Shown here: positions 24,275 through 30,342 of the stretch, piece by piece
Layout of the letters: the number at the start of each line of letters is the position of its first letter
Numbering within the stretch: the stretch's first letter is position 1
Source of the DNA: a virus
DNA length: 30,342 bases
Virus record (IMG/VR): IMGVR_UViG_3300022745_000124
Span: 1 to 30,342 of that record
Strand: one strand, 5' to 3'
Made by a program: the position numbers and the translations under genes
Notes under the pieces: generated by a model
What the model saw: the letters and a program-made list of their open reading frames with translations, nothing else
Database searches by the model: none
Told to the model about the DNA's origin: nothing

Positions 24275-24760
24275 TCAAAGCTGGACTTCGCCGACCCAGC
24301 GGATCTCGAAGGTGGGTTCGGTGATGAGTTCCTTGCGAGCGGGCTGGAATGCCGCGCGCAGCAGCGGGTGCCAGCGGGCGTAGTCCTGCTCACTCACAGA
24401 AAACTGGACTTGCATGAAGTCCTGCACCCGGTCACCGGCAACGACCATCCGTTCGGCGATCTGGGACAGGTGCTGCTGGTCCCAGACGATTTCTTTGGGG
24501 CTTGAGACATCGATCTGCAGGTCACCGTCGTCGATGCGGAACTTGGCGGCCTCCTCCTGGCCAAGGCTTTCGGCGTGACAGATCTTGTCGGCGTAGCGGA
24601 TTTCCATGGCCCGGTTGATCCGGCCACGCATCTGCAGCGTCCAGTCATGGAGTTGCTGCACCGAGTTGCTGAAATGGGTCAACTGGTCTTTGGGCAGACG
24701 GCTGATCTGGCTCACGGAAAGGTCAGGCAGCGCCGCCTGTTTCAATTGCAGGTGATTCAT
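24275..24760 (-). CDS. Unknown early phage protein
   Basis: A 161-aa protein that I do not recognise. It has a helical N-terminal half (SQISRLPKDQLTHFSNSVQQLHDWTLQMRGRINRAMEIRY split around residue 35) and an acidic beta-like part (FRIDDGDLQIDVSSPKEIVW). No Cys motif, signal or membrane segment is present. Its ATG overlaps the stop of the excisionase-like gene by ATGA, so it is the second gene of the early operon. Confidence 0.65.
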   Translation of the reverse strand: MNHLQLKQAALPDLSVSQISRLPKDQLTHFSNSVQQLHDWTLQMRGRINRAMEIRYADKICHAESLGQEEAAKFRIDDGDLQIDVSSPKEIVWDQQHLSQIAERMVVAGDRVQDFMQVQFSVSEQDYARWHPLLRAAFQPARKELITEPTFEIRWVGEVQL

Positions 24761-25041
24761 GCCGCACCTACATTTCCGGCGATGCGCCTGGAGGTCGAGA
24801 CATGCTGGACGCAGTTCTCGAAAGCGATCACGGCGTTCAAGGGGTAGCTCACCCGTTTGCCCAGCTTGAGATAGGTCGGCCCAGCGCCAGTCATGCGCCA
24901 GCGCTGTAGGGTTTTGGGGCTCATGGCCCATCGCGAAGCTAAATCACCCTCGGTCAGCACCAGCTGCTTGGGCATGGTGGATTCCGGGGAAGTGGCGCTC
25001 AGGAAAACTGGCGCCTCGAGTGCTGGTGTTGCAAGCAGCAT
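24757..25041 (-). CDS. AlpA/excisionase-like helix-turn-helix protein
   Basis: A 94-aa protein with a MerR-type helix-turn-helix of the AlpA/HTH_17 kind at about 29-72: LTEGDLASRWAMSPKTLQRW, then GPTYLKLGKRVSYPLNAVIAFE. It is the first gene of the leftward early operon, has a very good AAAGGAG ribosome-binding site, and faces the operator-like array at 25096-25148. It may regulate the operon or act as a recombination directionality factor. No integrase is visible nearby, so the first role is favoured. Confidence 0.75.
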   Translation of the reverse strand: MLLATPALEAPVFLSATSPESTMPKQLVLTEGDLASRWAMSPKTLQRWRMTGAGPTYLKLGKRVSYPLNAVIAFENCVQHVSTSRRIAGNVGAA

Positions 25042-25095
25042 TGGTAACTCCTTTCGAAGAGTTGGGGGACAACGCTGCTATTTCAGGAAATCAAT

Positions 25096-25148
25096 AAAGA
25101 ACTGTTAAGGAACTGAATAAAGAACTTTGGCGATATCTCCAGTTCTTT
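25096..25148. promoter_or_regulatory. Operator-like array AARGAACT x3 plus one inverted copy
   Basis: AAAGAACT (25096-25103), AAGGAACT (25107-25114) and AAAGAACT (25119-25126) are direct copies at 11-12 base spacing. The first and third lie within a longer exact repeat AATAAAGAACT. AGTTCTTT at 25141-25148 is an inverted copy. The array lies in the 188-base divergent region between the early phage operon and abiEi, where a repressor or AbiEi itself could bind. Confidence 0.55.
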
Positions 25149-25194
25149 AATCCCGGCAAGACCTTTGCCCCGGGTAGCGCATTAGCCATAAATA

Positions 25195-25222
25195 TTGACA
25201 ATGAGCGAAAAACATCGATAAT
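25195..25222 (+). promoter_or_regulatory. Sigma70-type promoter of abiEi, probably giving a leaderless mRNA
   Basis: The -35 box TTGACA (25195-25200) is perfect. A 16-base spacer leads to the -10 box GATAAT (25217-25222, 5 of 6 matches). Transcription should start near 25229-25230, which is the ATG of abiEi. No ribosome-binding sequence precedes that ATG. The -35 box lies in a short palindrome ATTGACAAT, a possible autoregulatory site. Confidence 0.65.
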
Positions 25223-25229
25223 TTCTGAC

Positions 25230-26027
25230 ATGCGCACTTCTGAAATGATCAGGCAAGCCATCGCAGACCAGCCCCAAGGGGCGGTGTTCTCCAGTGCCCA
25301 CTTCTTGTCGGCAGGAACGCGTGCAGCCGTTGACCAGGCGCTCTTTCGGTTGATGAAGGACGGGACGATCGTGCGGGTGGTCAGGGGGCTGTATGCCGCC
25401 GCTGGTCAACACGTGGATGCGCAAACGGTGGCCAGCGCCCTTGCGCGCAAGACAGGCGAGCGCGTGGGACTTGCACCCGCCGAAGGGTCAGGTGACGTGC
25501 TCGTGGTGCCCACCTCGGGCCTGTCACGCACCCTCAAGACTGCGGGGCACACTGTGCAGTTCCAACGCATGAGCCAAAGAAAAGTCCAGCTTGCTGCCAG
25601 CCCTAAGGGCAGGGTTTTACTTACGCTGTGGACCCAGGGCATGAAAAATCTCACGACACTGGAGATCCAACGCGCCACGGGTGACTGGCCAGAGGGCGAA
25701 ATCGACAGCTACGCAGCGCTGATCCCGGCGTGGCTGCGCACCGCCATCCACCAAGCCAATGCGCCCCGCAAGTCCGTCAAAATCGGTTTGTCGGGTGCGT
25801 ACGACTGGTCCAACCCGAACATCAGGGATGACGTGCTGATCGGCAAGGTGCTTGAGAAGCACAAATTCGAGGACGTGGTGCGGCTGTGTTTTTACTACGG
25901 TGTCCCCAAGGTCAAACGCGTGTTCAAGCGGCGTGCGTTTGAGCCCATGACCACAGCCAGTGTGACTCGGATGCTGGGCAACATCAGCAAAGGCCTGCGT
26001 GCCTCACAGGAGCACGCAAATGCATAA
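25230..26027 (+). CDS. abiEi: AbiEi-type antitoxin (DUF6088 family), type IV toxin-antitoxin
   Basis: A 265-aa protein. The N-terminal winged helix-turn-helix (SEMIRQAIADQPQGAVFSSA to IVRVVRGLYAAAG, about 4-60) binds DNA for autorepression in this family. The C-terminal domain (about 70-265) counters the partner toxin and ends in a basic part (VPKVKRVFKRRAFE). AbiEi/AbiEii systems give abortive infection against phages. The gene is divergent from the phage early operon and overlaps abiEii by 8 bases. The start is fixed by the promoter geometry and the absence of in-frame alternatives upstream. Confidence 0.88.
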   Translation: MRTSEMIRQAIADQPQGAVFSSAHFLSAGTRAAVDQALFRLMKDGTIVRVVRGLYAAAGQHVDAQTVASALARKTGERVGLAPAEGSGDVLVVPTSGLSRTLKTAGHTVQFQRMSQRKVQLAASPKGRVLLTLWTQGMKNLTTLEIQRATGDWPEGEIDSYAALIPAWLRTAIHQANAPRKSVKIGLSGAYDWSNPNIRDDVLIGKVLEKHKFEDVVRLCFYYGVPKVKRVFKRRAFEPMTTASVTRMLGNISKGLRASQEHANA

Positions 26028-26778
26028 GCTCAAACTGGAATTCATGCCAGAGGCGACGCAAAAGAACTTCGCACGTCTTAAGGACGACCCCAGACTGACT
26101 GGTTTTACCCTGGTCGGTGGCACTGCATTGGCCTTGCAAATTGGGCACAGGATCAGCGAAGACCTGGACTTCAATATCTTTGGTCAGAAATTGCCCATCA
26201 GAGCCATCGATGGGCTTCTGGATGAGTTGGCTGCCGGTGGTGCCACGATTGAAAGCCTGATCACATCTGAACAAAAGCTGGGATTCAAAATCAATACGTC
26301 AGAGAACCTGGACCACTACATTCAGGACTACCTGATCGATGGTGCCAAGGTGACGTTTCATTCACGCAATGAAAGTGATCGGCCCAAGGCGCAAATTGAC
26401 TTCCTGAAGTCAGCCCCAAAGGTGGTGGTTTTCAAGGGAGGATTTGATGTGCTGGGCGTCGATGGGCTTCTTGTCATGAAAAGCATCGTCGTCTATGACC
26501 GCGTGAAATCTCGGGACATCTACGATTTGATGGTCCTCACGAGAGATCATGACTACACCCTGGATGTCATCTTTGCTGCCATCGATACCTATCAGCCCAT
26601 CAGAAACAAAGACCCCGAACACTTCAAGAGTGTGGTCACCGGCGTGATGCCGCTAGACAAAAGCGACGAGGGGTTTTCCAGCATCCATCTGAATGTGAAG
26701 ATGGATGATATCTACAAGTACTTCAAAAAACTGATCAACGAATATGAGATAAGGGCCGTTCAACAGTTGCGACCATAA
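26020..26778 (+). CDS. abiEii: AbiEii-type nucleotidyltransferase toxin
   Basis: A 252-aa nucleotidyltransferase-fold toxin of the AbiEii/AbiGii family, whose members nucleotidylate tRNA or otherwise block growth. Motif 1 is VGGTALAL at 32-39 followed by HRISEDLDF at 43-51, with the catalytic Asp48 and Asp50. The third carboxylate is probably Asp127 in AQIDFL. The motif RVKSRDIYDLMVL at 161-173 is also typical. All key residues look intact. ATG 26020 with AGGAG at 7 bases was chosen over the GTG at 25999. It overlaps abiEi, as usual for the antitoxin-toxin order. Confidence 0.9.
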   Translation: MHKLKLEFMPEATQKNFARLKDDPRLTGFTLVGGTALALQIGHRISEDLDFNIFGQKLPIRAIDGLLDELAAGGATIESLITSEQKLGFKINTSENLDHYIQDYLIDGAKVTFHSRNESDRPKAQIDFLKSAPKVVVFKGGFDVLGVDGLLVMKSIVVYDRVKSRDIYDLMVLTRDHDYTLDVIFAAIDTYQPIRNKDPEHFKSVVTGVMPLDKSDEGFSSIHLNVKMDDIYKYFKKLINEYEIRAVQQLRP

Positions 26779-26957
26779 ATGCGTATTCCGGCATTGCCGG
26801 CTAACCAGTCAAGCAACGTGGCCTGACAGATGGTGCACGTGGTCACCCCTGAGACAATTTCGGCGAGGATCAATCAGTGATAGTAAAGCGGCCCCTCAAC
26901 GTATGGGATGAGCCAAGTTTGGCGCTTTTCATAGGCCTTGCCAGATTTTTACCTCGC

Positions 26958-27560
26958 TTAGCGAACATCAGCTGTGTAGCCAGGCAGGTTCTTCCGATAG
27001 TTGCGTATGAGTTCGACTACACGCTCGACGGAAATCAGATAGTCTTGTGCGGACTCGGGAGTTGGGATGACCTTCGCGTGCGCGACTTGATTTCGCAACT
27101 GCCGCAGGTTCGCTACCAAATGCTTTGTGCCGACTGGAAGTACGTCTGAGTCCATGATTGCGTGATAGACCTTGAGTTGATTCTCAAGTGGATCAACCAC
27201 AACTCCAGTCTGCCGTCCAAGTTTATGAAGCTCTCCATCCAGTGTTGCCCAACCTTCAATGATCGTTGCTGTCGGCTCAGATCTTGCCGTTAACCACTTC
27301 ACGCCTGTGTCCTCGGCGCTCAGTTTGGCTCCAGTTTTAGTCAACTCTGAAGTTTGTTGCTTCGAGGCCAGATCAACCGTACTTGCTAGCACCTGCTTTG
27401 TTGCTATCTCAAACTCCGCCTCCAATGGGCCAGCCTTCACCTTGCGTAGCAATGGAATCAGGTCAAGTAGCTTCTTGCGGAAGATTAGGCCAAGAAGAAC
27501 ACTTGCTACAGGCCATGCTAAAGAATCAACTAACTTACTGATGAACGTGAGCCAGTCCAT
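26958..27560 (-). CDS. Membrane-anchored protein with HEPN-type RX4H motif
   Basis: A 200-aa protein. Residues about 5-27 form a hydrophobic helix (FISKLVDSLAWPVASVLLGL) followed by positive charges (FRKK), so the bulk should be cytoplasmic. A helical linker with EAEFEIATKQVLAS follows. The C-terminal domain has RNQVAH at 156-161 inside LRQLRNQVAHAK, a match to the RX4-6H motif of HEPN RNases and DUF4145-like proteins. GGAG precedes ATG 27560. The gene runs opposite to abiE and sits alone, with lower GC than the phage genes. A defence or stress effector role is inferred from context. Confidence 0.6.
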   Translation of the reverse strand: MDWLTFISKLVDSLAWPVASVLLGLIFRKKLLDLIPLLRKVKAGPLEAEFEIATKQVLASTVDLASKQQTSELTKTGAKLSAEDTGVKWLTARSEPTATIIEGWATLDGELHKLGRQTGVVVDPLENQLKVYHAIMDSDVLPVGTKHLVANLRQLRNQVAHAKVIPTPESAQDYLISVERVVELIRNYRKNLPGYTADVR

Positions 27561-27620
27561 GGTTCTCCAATTTTCCGACGGTGTGTGATACGAGGCCTAA
27601 CATCGGAGATGAGCAACAGC

Positions 27621-27708
27621 CTATTGATCCGATTTTTTTAACTTTTCAACAGCAACTCCCCATGGAGACGCCACTGAAACAGTGAACTTCAAAGTACTGG
27701 ATCAATAG
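27621..27708. repeat. 10-bp inverted repeat enclosing a hairpin
   Basis: CTATTGATCC (27621-27630) and GGATCAATAG (27699-27708) are perfect inverted repeats 68 bases apart. Inside is a small hairpin CACTG-AAA-CAGTG (27672-27684). The 193-base gap 27561-27753 has no clear gene. It may be a very small element or a terminator region between two leftward units. Confidence 0.4.
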
Positions 27709-27753
27709 TATGCGACAAAGCCGACCGATAGGACGTCCATTTCACTCGCCTTG

Positions 27754-27867
27754 CTAGATTTCATCAGCCCTCCGTTCTCTAAGGTCACCGACTCGGGTTG
27801 CTCGGATGAGCTTAACGATGTTCGGATTGGGTGACAACGCTTCTGCGATCTCAAAGGCGTTTCGCAT
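27754..27867 (-). CDS. Possible 37-aa third gene of the unknown operon, or gene remnant
   Basis: Reading on from the 318-aa gene, ATG 27867 overlaps its stop as TGATG. The frame gives a compact 37-residue product (MRNAFEIAEALSPNPNIVKL then IRATRVGDLRERRADEI) with plausible composition. The overlap suggests translational coupling. It could be a true small protein or the surviving start of a deleted gene. A 20-codon frame with a good GGAGG site begins at ATG within its last codons (27763). Confidence 0.35.
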   Translation of the reverse strand: MRNAFEIAEALSPNPNIVKLIRATRVGDLRERRADEI

Positions 27868-28823
27868 CACAACGCTAACCGATATAACCCTTGACGGCGC
27901 TGACGAATTACCAGTTTTTCATATGCGTGCAACGGTCCCTCATACCGATGATCACCACGGTTGGATGCCTTCAACTTGAAAACATCTATCGGCCGCTCAC
28001 TGGCGAGTCCAGCTTCTCTCATGAGGAACTCAGCAGACTGCGCCTGATTTTGATGTTTCCAGAGTGCCGAGAATAGATGCGCCTGTGCCTCGGTCAAATG
28101 AATGGGACCATGCGACCAGTCCGCCAGATGCACCCAGGCGAAGTCTTCACTGAACGGCCCATGGACAGCCACGCTCGGGATGCTGTCTTGCACGCTGTCA
28201 GTTTTTTCACCTTGGTCCGAATCGAGCAATCGCAATGCCAAACCATGCAGGGCAAACCTGTCTTCCAGATGCCACCACGTAGCTGTCTCGGCCAAAGGAT
28301 CCAGTGGTTGTCGCACCAAAGGACGTGGCGTGATCACCCAGCTTTGGCGGCGCGGTTCGGGTCCATGGAAAATCCGCAGCCCGTGACGCTCCACCAAGTC
28401 AATACGGCGCGCAAGCACCACCGGCCGCTTCTTGTACCGACCAATGTCCCACACACCATCGACGATCTGAGTGGCCGTTGTGTGCGGCGAGATGTCCATT
28501 GCGCCATGCAGTTTTCGAATCAACCATTCGTCGTCCAGCCTCCAACTGCGCTGACTGGCAGGATCCAGCGCAAACGGTCCACAGTCCGGGCACTGCACCA
28601 TGAGCCCATCGTCCGTCCTAAAGATCGGACCACGGTACAGGCCACAGAAAGCACAAGCGGCATCCCGGCTGTTGACCACGCCAGGCACAACGGCCTTCGT
28701 CTGCTTGAGAAGCTCCAGCGCAGAAATTTCTTCATCGTGCAGATTGCATTCCAAGGATGCGCTGCCCCGCACGAACATCAAAGCGGCCAAGCTGATAGCT
28801 TGTTGATTGTGTGTCAACTCCAT
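27867..28823 (-). CDS. Unknown zinc-ribbon protein with C-terminal helical domain
   Basis: A 318-aa protein without a family that I recognise. Cys57, Cys60, Cys78 and Cys81 (CAFC ... CPDC) form a zinc ribbon. The C-terminal 80 residues (from about 239: GPIHLTEAQAHLFSALWKHQ, ending QRRQGLYRL) resemble a winged helix. A basic middle segment (RYKKRPVVLARRIDLVERHG) may touch nucleic acid. AGGTG precedes ATG 28823, 7 bases after the stop of the 413-aa gene, so the two are one operon. A sensing or DNA-binding role is inferred only. Confidence 0.65.
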   Translation of the reverse strand: MELTHNQQAISLAALMFVRGSASLECNLHDEEISALELLKQTKAVVPGVVNSRDAACAFCGLYRGPIFRTDDGLMVQCPDCGPFALDPASQRSWRLDDEWLIRKLHGAMDISPHTTATQIVDGVWDIGRYKKRPVVLARRIDLVERHGLRIFHGPEPRRQSWVITPRPLVRQPLDPLAETATWWHLEDRFALHGLALRLLDSDQGEKTDSVQDSIPSVAVHGPFSEDFAWVHLADWSHGPIHLTEAQAHLFSALWKHQNQAQSAEFLMREAGLASERPIDVFKLKASNRGDHRYEGPLHAYEKLVIRQRRQGLYRLAL

Positions 28824-28830
28824 TTACACC

Positions 28831-30072
28831 TCACTCAAACAAGCTGGTAGTCACGGTTTTCGATTGCGCCGGCTCTCGGTCGGGTTTGAGCATCTGCTGC
28901 GCCTTCAAGATGCCCAGCTGAACCAGGTAACCCTCCAACTGCGCACGCAGCTTCTCATCGAACTTGTGCAGGTTCAGTCGGCCCTTGCTGGTGATCTCCA
29001 CACTGACCACCTGACAGCGGTTCTTGCCCTGCATCGGTGCCAGATAAAAGTTGAGCACTGCTGCCTGGATGGTCCAGCCACGTGCGAGCGGGTTTTCTGC
29101 TCCGAAGTAGTCCTGCAGCAGCTCCGTCACGCAGCGCTGATCACTGGACGCACTGGCCGCGCACTCCATCTTGAGCTGCCCGCAACCGCTGACCACCGTC
29201 ACGCTCTTGACCTGCAACCCAACGAATCCATCATCAATGGCCTGCGGTATGTTCAGCCCCAAGCGCAACGTGGACAGGTTCAGGCGTGGCGTCTGGATAC
29301 GCTGCGCATCGGCATCCACACCGAGCAAGTGCCTTGCAAACGCCTCACACAGCATGGCGTGGTACTTGGCTCCACCACGGATGATGGTGCGGGTCACACC
29401 GGTGGCCTGTGCGTATTCCAGCACCATGTGGATGTTCGGGCTGCCCACCCTACGTTGCAGCTGACTGCCCTCGAATTCCAGCTTGGCCGTGGCCAGGTCT
29501 TTGGCGTGGATGGAGACCAGCTGCGTACCGCGCGCCCGGTCCAACAAATTGACCACGCACACCTCGCCACATCCCAACTCCCGCTGGTAGAAGCCTTTGA
29601 TGGCATCACCGAATGCAGCGATCGACTCCTCGTCACGCTTGATGGTCCCCTTGAGCCCCAAGTCGTGCTGCTGAGCTTGTTGACCGTGGTGGTCCAGGTA
29701 TTCGATTTCCGCTGCGGCCTCGAACAACGCCGGGTGATGGACATACAGCCAGAAGGCCCGGTGAAGGTCGTTCTTGCAGGCGATGAGTCCCATCAACTCC
29801 GTTGGCCGGTCATGCGCGGCCTGAAACATGGCCTGCTTGCCCAATGGGTGAGCCAGCAGCGTACTGGCATGTAGCCCGGCCACGATACGGTCACGCATGG
29901 CGACATTCGGGTGCAGCTGAATCAAGCCAACCAGGCTCCTGGATGCATGGACCGAGTCATGCCAAATCCAGCCCTTGGGCAAAGGCAGGGTGTGGCGCTC
30001 GATGAAGGTTTTGAGGGTGTCGTCGACAGGCAGGTTCAGCAGTATGTCGGCATAGGTCTGAGGGCGGCTCAT
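28831..30072 (-). CDS. Unknown 413-aa protein, first gene of a two- or three-gene operon
   Basis: A 413-aa soluble protein that I cannot assign. It has no signal peptide, membrane helix, Walker A motif or obvious nuclease signature. Helical segments occupy the first 170 residues (IGLI-type amphipathic helices, EYLDHHGQQAQQHDLGLKG), and the C-terminal half is mixed alpha/beta (VSVEITSKGRLNLHKFDEKL). AAAGGAG lies 7 bases before ATG 30072, and a strong promoter lies at 30173-30200. The frame continues upstream of the ATG but that part contains the promoter. Its position beside AbiE and a HEPN protein suggests accessory or defence cargo. Confidence 0.65.
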   Translation of the reverse strand: MSRPQTYADILLNLPVDDTLKTFIERHTLPLPKGWIWHDSVHASRSLVGLIQLHPNVAMRDRIVAGLHASTLLAHPLGKQAMFQAAHDRPTELMGLIACKNDLHRAFWLYVHHPALFEAAAEIEYLDHHGQQAQQHDLGLKGTIKRDEESIAAFGDAIKGFYQRELGCGEVCVVNLLDRARGTQLVSIHAKDLATAKLEFEGSQLQRRVGSPNIHMVLEYAQATGVTRTIIRGGAKYHAMLCEAFARHLLGVDADAQRIQTPRLNLSTLRLGLNIPQAIDDGFVGLQVKSVTVVSGCGQLKMECAASASSDQRCVTELLQDYFGAENPLARGWTIQAAVLNFYLAPMQGKNRCQVVSVEITSKGRLNLHKFDEKLRAQLEGYLVQLGILKAQQMLKPDREPAQSKTVTTSLFE

Positions 30073-30172
30073 TTGTTGTCTCCTTTGTTGTTGTTTGTTT
30101 CGGCAATGAGGCGTCTCAACCCCCGATATGAAGATCTGGGGCTTGGGATGAGTTTTGCCGGATATATGGATA

Positions 30173-30200
30173 AATATACAGCTTTTTGGAAATCTGTCAA
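30173..30200 (-). promoter_or_regulatory. Sigma70-type promoter of the unknown operon
   Basis: On the minus strand TTGACA (30200-30195) is a perfect -35 box, followed by a 16-base spacer and TATATT (30178-30173, 5 of 6). Transcription would start near 30166, leaving a leader of about 94 bases before ATG 30072. The -35 box lies only 17 bases from the repeat array, so an element's end abuts the promoter. Confidence 0.65.
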
Positions 30201-30216
30201 AACCGTCAATCCAGGC

Positions 30217-30342
30217 TGTCACTTTTCACCACATAGAGTCCATTTCGTTTTCGGCATATAGGAGCCACTCCGTTTTCGGCATATACGAGCCAGTGCGTTT
30301 TCGGCACTTACAGGCCAGCTGATTTTCGGCACATAGGAGCCA
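30217..30342 (+). repeat. Five 25-bp tandem repeats, probable end of an IS21/Tn402/Tn7-type element
   Basis: Units with core TTTTCGGCAYATAGGAGCCA have their TTTTC at 30223, 30248, 30273, 30298 and 30323, an exact 25-base period. The first unit is the most divergent (TTTTCACCACATAGAGTCCA), and just before it lies TGTCA at 30217. Transposons of the IS21, Tn402 and Tn7 groups begin with TGT and carry arrays of transposase-binding repeats inside each end. This is why I read 30217 as a left end, with the element running out of the window. No transposase gene is in view, so the family is not proven. Confidence 0.5.

Noticed and set aside
26785-26800. Terminator after abiEii (CCGGC-ATT-GCCGG)
   Set aside because: The stem is only 5 bp and no T-run follows on the plus strand.
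26877-27149. 90-codon plus-strand frame after abiEii
   Set aside because: It overlaps the HEPN-like gene for most of its length and lacks a convincing ribosome-binding site. It remains a weak possibility for 26877-26957 only.
28807-29874. 355-codon plus-strand frame opposite the 413-aa gene
   Set aside because: The minus-strand gene has a promoter, a strong ribosome-binding site and a coupled partner; the plus frame has none of these.
30155-30180. Possible LexA-type box over the -10 of the unknown operon's promoter
   Set aside because: One half-site CTGTATAT is present but the second half (CCAT rather than ACAG) does not match, so SOS control is not supported.
30217-30342. CRISPR array
   Set aside because: The repeats are contiguous with only a few variable bases between cores and no spacer-sized inserts.

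Overview
The window looks like a siphovirus-type prophage of a Gram-negative, GC-rich bacterium, most likely a betaproteobacterium (Burkholderiales). This is an inference from gene content, codon use and the small accessory families present; no rRNA, tRNA or housekeeping gene anchors the host. Nearly all phage genes lie on the minus strand, so the phage map is read from right to left.

Region 1 (about 100-16126, minus strand) is a lambda/HK97-style morphogenesis block in canonical order: HNH endonuclease, small and large terminase, HK97-type portal, S49 head protease, major capsid protein, a small head-associated protein, three connector/closure proteins, tail terminator, tail tube, tail chaperones G and GT (with a clear programmed -1 frameshift site), tape measure, then the tip proteins M, L, K, I and J. 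Most junctions overlap by ATGA or TGATG, which indicates one long translationally coupled operon. J stops after 388 residues and unrelated sequence follows, so the tail-fibre gene is broken. No lysis genes, integrase or repressor are visible. The element therefore looks defective or continues outside the window.

Region 2 (16232-17729, plus strand) is a four-gene accessory cassette: DUF6900-like, DUF3489-like, an unknown protein, and a conserved gene broken by a GGCA triplication. Two of the genes share an upstream motif.

Region 3 (17723-25041) is the replication and early block: a ParB-methyltransferase fusion, a small plus-strand gene, an origin-like intergenic region with helically phased CGACTGT motifs and nested inverted repeats, small phage proteins, a large Toprim/D5-type primase-helicase, a winged-helix protein, a Cys-rich DUF6511-like protein, a putative single-strand-binding-type protein, and an AlpA/excisionase-like protein at the head of the operon behind an operator-like repeat array.

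Region 4 (25230-30216) is an accessory island of defence type. It holds an AbiEi/AbiEii toxin-antitoxin pair with an apparently leaderless mRNA, a membrane-anchored protein with a HEPN-type RX4H motif, and a tight operon of two unrecognised proteins (413 and 318 aa, the second with a zinc ribbon), possibly with a 37-codon third reading frame. The stretch 26779-26957 holds only a weak CCGGC/GCCGG dyad. The window ends in five 25-bp tandem repeats (30217-30342). They resemble the transposase-binding arrays at the ends of IS21/Tn402/Tn7-type elements, so an element probably begins here.
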